NCBI RefSeq assembly: GCF_008831285.2 | Contig: NC_045146.1 | Location: 5,468,972-5,532,971, forward strand | Source of the DNA: Nymphaea colorata | Lineage: Eukaryota > Streptophyta > Magnoliopsida > Nymphaeales > Nymphaeaceae | Length of the DNA stretch: 64,000 nt | Direction of reading: 5' to 3' | Part shown: in pieces, positions 53,801-60,600 of the stretch | Position numbering within the stretch: the first letter of the stretch is position 1 | How the letters are laid out: the number at the start of each line of letters is the position of its first letter | Translations under genes and position numbers: made by a program | Notes under the pieces: model-generated | Seen by the model: only the letters and a program-made list of their open reading frames with translations | The model's database searches: none | What the model was told of the DNA's origin: nothing

Positions 53801-56800
53801 GTCTTGCTGATCGCAATCACAAGAGCTGTAGCCACATGTATTGGAAGACGATATAGGCCATCAGACGCCAAACCAATCCCAATCCTCTTCCCTGTCACCA
53901 AGTCTTGTAAAACACAACGATTGGCAGAAAAAATGAGTTCACAGTTCAACTCTTTAGTAAGTTTACTAACTGACAAGAGATTTAAGGGAAACTGGGGGAC
54001 ATGTAATGCTCCCCGCACATGAAATTTGTCCAACAAGGACAGAGTCCCTTCGCCTGCCACAACAGTAGAGGAACCATCTGCGAGAGAAACTCGTTCCCTT
54101 CCCGAAGATAACTTATATTCATAAAATAATTTTGGGTTACTTGTCATGTGGTGAGTGGCACCACTATCCACAATCCATTCCCCCACAGAAGAGTTACCTG
54201 TATCGCCAATAACTGCAAGAGCATGATTAGCCTTTGTCTCATCTGGTGTCTCGGCATGGTTGACATCAATCCGACCCAAGTAGGCCCTCAGTTTACGAAT
54301 CTGGTCAGCAGAGATGGAGATTTTTTCTCCACTGGATTTGGACACCTCAGACACAGGCATCTTCCCAATAGAAGACCTCCCTTTGTTTCCCTTCTTCTCT
54401 GGATGAAGATCCCAACAATAATCCACGGTATGACCAGTTTTCTTGCAGTGAGTGCATCTGCGAAGAGATCTGGTCGGGCCTCCAGGACCACGACTCACAA
54501 GAGCGGATCTCTCATGATAGGGCACGAGATCCCTCTTGCCCTCATTTGTAACCAGCCTTCTCTGTTCTTCTGCTTCAACACAGGAGTACACATCTTCAAT
54601 ACTGGACACCTCTCCTGAATTTAGAATCTGGCTTCTAACACCTCAAACTCATCATTTAAATCAACTAGAAAGAGGAACACCCTATTTTCCCATACCTGAG
54701 CTACATAAAGTGCCTGATCTTAGGGACAATGCCAAGGAATATCAGAATGATAGTCAAGCTCTTCCCACTTGGCTTTCAAAGCCCCGTAGTAATCTGCAAC
54801 AGAAAAGTTCCCTTGTCGAAGGCCATAGACAGTCTTCACTATTTGGTAAGTACGAATTGCCGTTTTTTTTTTGCCATACATTTGCTCTAAGACTACCCAC
54901 ATGTCTCTTGCAGTCTTCTTCTGAAGGATAAGGGGGTGAATATCGGCGGAGACGGAGTTGACAATCCAAGTTTTCACTTGATTATCCTCAAGAAACCAAG
55001 TGTCCCATACACCACTTGTCTTTGCCGGTTCAGGGTTCCTTCCGTCGATATAGGCAATCCGACCGCGGGCAGCAATCCCCATAGTCATAGCAGCCGACCA
55101 CGGGAAATAGTTCTCTTTTGTAAGGCGAAGAGTAATGACCTGAGCAAGAACTTTCTCAGTCTTAAAGACCCCGATTTCAGATTGATTGGTGTTAACGGTA
55201 GAGGAAGAAGAGGCTGCCATAATCTCAGGCCAGTCCAACAAAGGGCACAGGCGGCGGTAAAACACGGGCGGAACCAGCGACAACAGGAAGTACCAGCGGA
55301 AGCAGAGAGCAAGGGCGACGTCAGCGGCGGCAGCAAGGGCGACGTCAGGGAGCAAGTCGTGGCAGCAAGGGCGACGTCAGGGAGTAAGTCACGGCAGCAA
55401 GGATGACGTCAGGGAGAAGGTCGACGGCGGCGGAGCAAGGGCGACACAGCCGGTTGGAAACGGCGGCGGCGGTGATGGCGCACAGGGCGACGGCGACGTC
55501 AAAGGAGAAGATTGACGGCGCACAGGGCGATGCAGCCGGTTGGAAACGGCGGCAACGGAGATGGCGGCGGTGGTGATGAAGACGGCAGCGACGGTAGTGG
55601 CAGCAGCAACGGCGGGTGGAGAAAACACCACGATCACCAAAAACGTCTCAACCTCGTTGGCTCTGATACCATGTAGAAACACGAACACAGAGAAAGAGAA
55701 AACGAGGAACACGATGTAACGTGGAAAAACCCTCAACAAGAGGAAAAAACCACGGATGAGGAGGAGCTGGTGCCCACTAGCAGCCAGACTCTCTCTCTCT
55801 TAAGATTTTCATTAACCTTAAAGATTAGGGTTACAATGATATAAGTATGCCCTAATTTGGACATACTGGATCGGGTCCAGACCTGGACCCGTACACCAAT
55901 ATCCGTCAACAGAAGGTGTGCTTCCTCCCTTAAGCAAAGGTTGAATGACTTCAATGAGTTTTGGTTGGAGAGTGCTTATAAGTTGATCAAGTTGAAAGGA
56001 ACTTGTCTCCTTCTTTTCTTCTTGGATGGGAGCCACCACATTACTTCTCTTGTCAAAACATCTTAGCTTTGGACATTTGGGTTTCATATGTCCTTCTTCT
56101 TGACAATGGTAACAAATAATTATTTTTCTTTCTTCTTCATTTGTTCAGTTGAAATGAGGAGGTCGATAAGACCTTAAGTAAGCTCCCGACCTAGATGTAG
56201 CAAGAACATTGTTTGTTTTTTCTCTATCAAGGCAAAGTCGATTCTCTTCCATTTCAAGTTCGGCAATAGCATCATTCACAGATGGTGTTTTAGAATAGTG
56301 GAGCAAGGAAGTTAACACCATCAAATTCGGGTCTTCGACCAATGACAAACTTATAAAATTTATCACGTTGGATTTTCTTCACCCTAAGAATAAGATCTTG
56401 TGCATCAACCTTATGTGGTTCAAAAATGTTCAACTCAACATACACTTGATCCATTTCAGCTCATGGATCTATCTCTTTGTTGGAGGTTTTGAATCTTGAG
56501 TTAAATATTGCACATATAAGCAACATCTCTCATTATATGAGTTTTCTTTAGGTATTCCCATGTCTCTTGGGTCAAATATAATTTTGAAATCTGCCCACTA
56601 GTAGCAATGTCAATACAAGTTAATATCCATGTGATAATCTTGTGATGACCTATATTCCATTCTTGTCATATTGTACTCAGCCACAACTTTTTTTTTTTCT
56701 GTTCCATCTAATTCCATAGCCCTTTCATCAACAACTTTGGGTAACACTAATTGAGGTTTAATTCTTGTTCCATTAAATAGTCCCCAAAGGCTTTTACTAC

Positions 56801-57582
56801 AAATAAAATGCTCCATACTTCTAGCCCATTGGATATAGTTTGTTGATGAAAGTTTAGGAAAGGGGATGAAACTTTGTCATCCATTGAGCACAATCAACAA
56901 AGATAATCTACTTACAATTCTTGGAGAAGCTTGCTTCCACGTGAAGAGAAAAAGATCTCAGCCACAATAGGAAACCAGCCACAAGCACCGCAGCCAAGGA
57001 TCTTGAGATGATAGTGTCAAAACAGTCACAAAGATCACCAAGAAGTCATGAGAAACAATTGCCAAGGGCCAAAAAGAAAACAACACTTCTTGTGCAAGAC
57101 CGAGCCAATACTTACATCGAACAGTTGGTGTGCTTCATGAACTGATTCTTTAAGGTTTGAAAATCAGCAACTCGAAGAGCCAAACCATGGCTCTAATACC
57201 ATGAAAACCAGCCACCTAAATTTGGAGATAAAATTACTTCAAAGAGATACACTTTTGAAAATTCCAACCGCTTCAATAAGTCACACAAACTGAACCTCAA
57301 ACTAGAGGAGAAATAAACATATATTGATCTCAAATGGATACACAAAAGCAGGCCAAAAAGCCTTAACAAAACAAGAGAGCAACTACACTATTTATAGAGA
57401 AGAATACACGAGGAGAGAGATCTAGTCGTTGGACTAGTTCCAACGGCTAGAAATCTAGCCATTGGGACTACCCCTCCTTTAAACAATAAGGCAAAAGTAG
57501 GAGGGTAAAAGTGGAAATCCAAAAGTACAGAAAATGAAAAATACATAAATAAAGGGAAAATTACATAAACAACCTAAGTATC

Positions 57583-57622
<40 letters not shown>

Positions 57623-60600
57623 ACATATGTTATGTTGCGTAGAGAGGTAGAGAAGAGGGAGAAGAGAAGAACGTGAGGAAGGAGGAGAGAATAGGTAACA
57701 GTCATCTATCTATCGGCTGCTCATTTTCCATTAGACTAAATAAGGATTAGGGTTATGTTTAACCCTTTACATAAAGAGTCCAACAAAATTTTAAAAGTTC
57801 AGAAATCTACCTAATATTAAATTCCAAAATACATAAAACTTTAAATACCAAAGCAACACGTTTCTTCAACATTCCCCCTCAAGCTGGAGCATAGATGTCT
57901 ATCATGCTCAGCTTGCTACAACACTTAATGAAACTGGATATCGGAAGAGCTTTGATAAATATATCTGCAGGTTGGTCTTCGAAAGCAACATACTCAGTAT
58001 AAATAATCCCTGCTTGGACCAAGTCTCTAATGTAATGACAATCAACTTCAATATGCTTGGTCCGTTCGTGGAAGATCGGATTATTTGCTATATAAGTAGC
58101 CGCTTTATTATTACATTGCATTTTTATAGGCAATTCTACCTGAATTCCAAGACCTTCTAGCATGCCTCTCACCCACGTGATTTCAGTGGCTGTTTGGGCC
58201 ATGGCTCGATATTCTGACTCTGCACTCGATCGAGCAACAACAGCTTGTTTTTTACTTCTCCAAGAGACTAAATAATAAACCCTTTCTAGGGGAGCCTTTT
58301 AGAAATTTCAATAATAACATAGCTGCATCCCAATGGGCTTTTCTTGGCTTATCCATAAATTGGCTTAGTTTTTCCATAGCAAAGGATATATCAGTTCCAG
58401 TAATTGTTACATATAGTAGCTTTCCAATGAGAGACCGATATGATTTGCTATCAACAGGTTCAGATTTGTCATCATATAAATGAGTGCGAGAATTTGTAAG
58501 AATAGATGCTGGTTTAGTTCTAGTCATACATGTTTCGTGTAGCAAATCAAGAACATATTTTCTTTGAGAAAAGACTAGACTTTCTTTACTTATTGCCACA
58601 TCTATCCCCAAGAAGTAATGTAGAGAGCCAAAATCTTTAATAACAAAATGTTGTTGTAAATACTTCTTTGTGTCTTGTATTTCTTGTTCATTGTCGCCAG
58701 TTAAAATAATATCATCCACATATATCACCATAACAACTATACCTCTTGAAGTCCTTTTTATGAACAATGAATGATCTAAAGGCGATCTTTGAAACTCAAA
58801 CTTAGACACAACGTCACACAACTTCTGAAACCATGCTCTAGGACTCTGTTTCAAACCATATATAGCCTTGTTTAACAAACATACCTTGGTACATTCCCCC
58901 TATTTCTCAAAGCTCGGTGGTTGCTGCATATAAACCACTTCAGTTAAATCCCCATACAGAAAGACATTTTTAACATCGATGAACTACAACAGATATAATG
59001 AGTCGTATAGTGCCCAAACGTGCCATAGGAGAGAAAGTTTCAAAGAAGTCAACACCATATGTCTGTGTGTACCCTTTTGCTACCAACCGTGCCTTGTAAC
59101 ACTCAACTGTACCATCTGAGTTGTACTTGATAGTGAAAACCCATTTCGAGCCAACAATATCTGCCCCAGAAGGAGGTTCAACGAGATCCCAAGTGTGACG
59201 AGATATTAGAGAATCCATCTCTTCCTTCATAGCCTAGTACCACGTAGAGTCCAACATAACTTGCTCATGTGAAATAGGAATTGATGTAGCTGACAAGGCA
59301 TCAATAAATTTGCACATATGATCTCCCACATGAGTTGTACTAACAAACTTAGAAAGATGATGAATTGTGCATTGTCTAATCCCTTTACGTAGTGCAATAG
59401 GTAGTTCATCATGAACAAGAGCATCAAGGGAACACTCGGGCATGTCATGTAATTCAAAACTACTTACCTCCCGAGAGCAAGATGGTTCAGGGTCATTAGA
59501 TGATGAATTCCTTCTTGAATATGTGAGAGGAGGATATTTAAACCTTGGAATGGAGGGAGTGGAACAGGTGGGTGATGATGAAAAAGGAAGGGACTCAAGT
59601 GGAATTGGAAGAATTGGAAGTGGAACAGAAGAGGGTATCACAGACTTTGGATATGAAGGACTTGCAGGAAAGAATGAAGACGACTCGAGAAAGGTTACAT
59701 CGGCACTGACAAACTCTCGATTAGATATAGGATCTTGGCATCGATTCCCCTTTTGATTTTTAGTGTGGGATTGATTTTTAGAGTATCCCACAAACACATA
59801 TTTACTTGCTTGAGCAGCTAGTTTATCTTGATTGGGACCAAGTTTATGTACAAAGCATGTGCACTCAAATATACATGGGGGTAAAGAAAATAAAGCTCTA
59901 TTTGGGTAGAGAATTTGTATTGGAATTTTGTTGTCTATGGAAGATGATGACAATCTATTTATTAGGTAACATGCGGTGAAAATTGCATCTTCCCAAAATT
60001 TGGAAGGCATATGAGAATGAATCATGATTGTGCGGGCTACATCTAACAAATGGCGATGTTTTCTTTCAACTACACCATTTTGTTGAGATGTGTGAGGGTA
60101 GGTAAAATGTGGCGCAATATCATGGGATTTATAGAATTCAAGTAAATGAGAAGATTTGAACTCGAGAGCATTGTCGGTGCGAACAACCTTGACACAAAAA
60201 TTAAATTGAGTTTTTATTTCCAATATGAAAGATTTCAAGATACAAGGAGCTTCAGTTCTGTCTTTCATAAAAAACACCCAAGTGACATGAGAAAAAATCA
60301 TCAACAATAGAAAGATAATAATGAGACGACAACCGACTTGGAACCCGACTAGGCCCCCAAACATCAACATGAACTAAATCAAATAGACTTTGACTAGACT
60401 GACTTTGACTCAATGGAAAGGAAGTATGACTATGCTTGTCCAGTTGACAAGCTTCACACTCGATAGACGTTGTAGAATAAATTTGAGGACATAGTAGCCG
60501 AAGTTTAGAGAATGATGGATGACCCAATCTGAGATGCCACTAGAAGGCACTTGAAGAAGAATCAACCAAGAATGACGCCTCCTTATTGGATGTATCCAAG

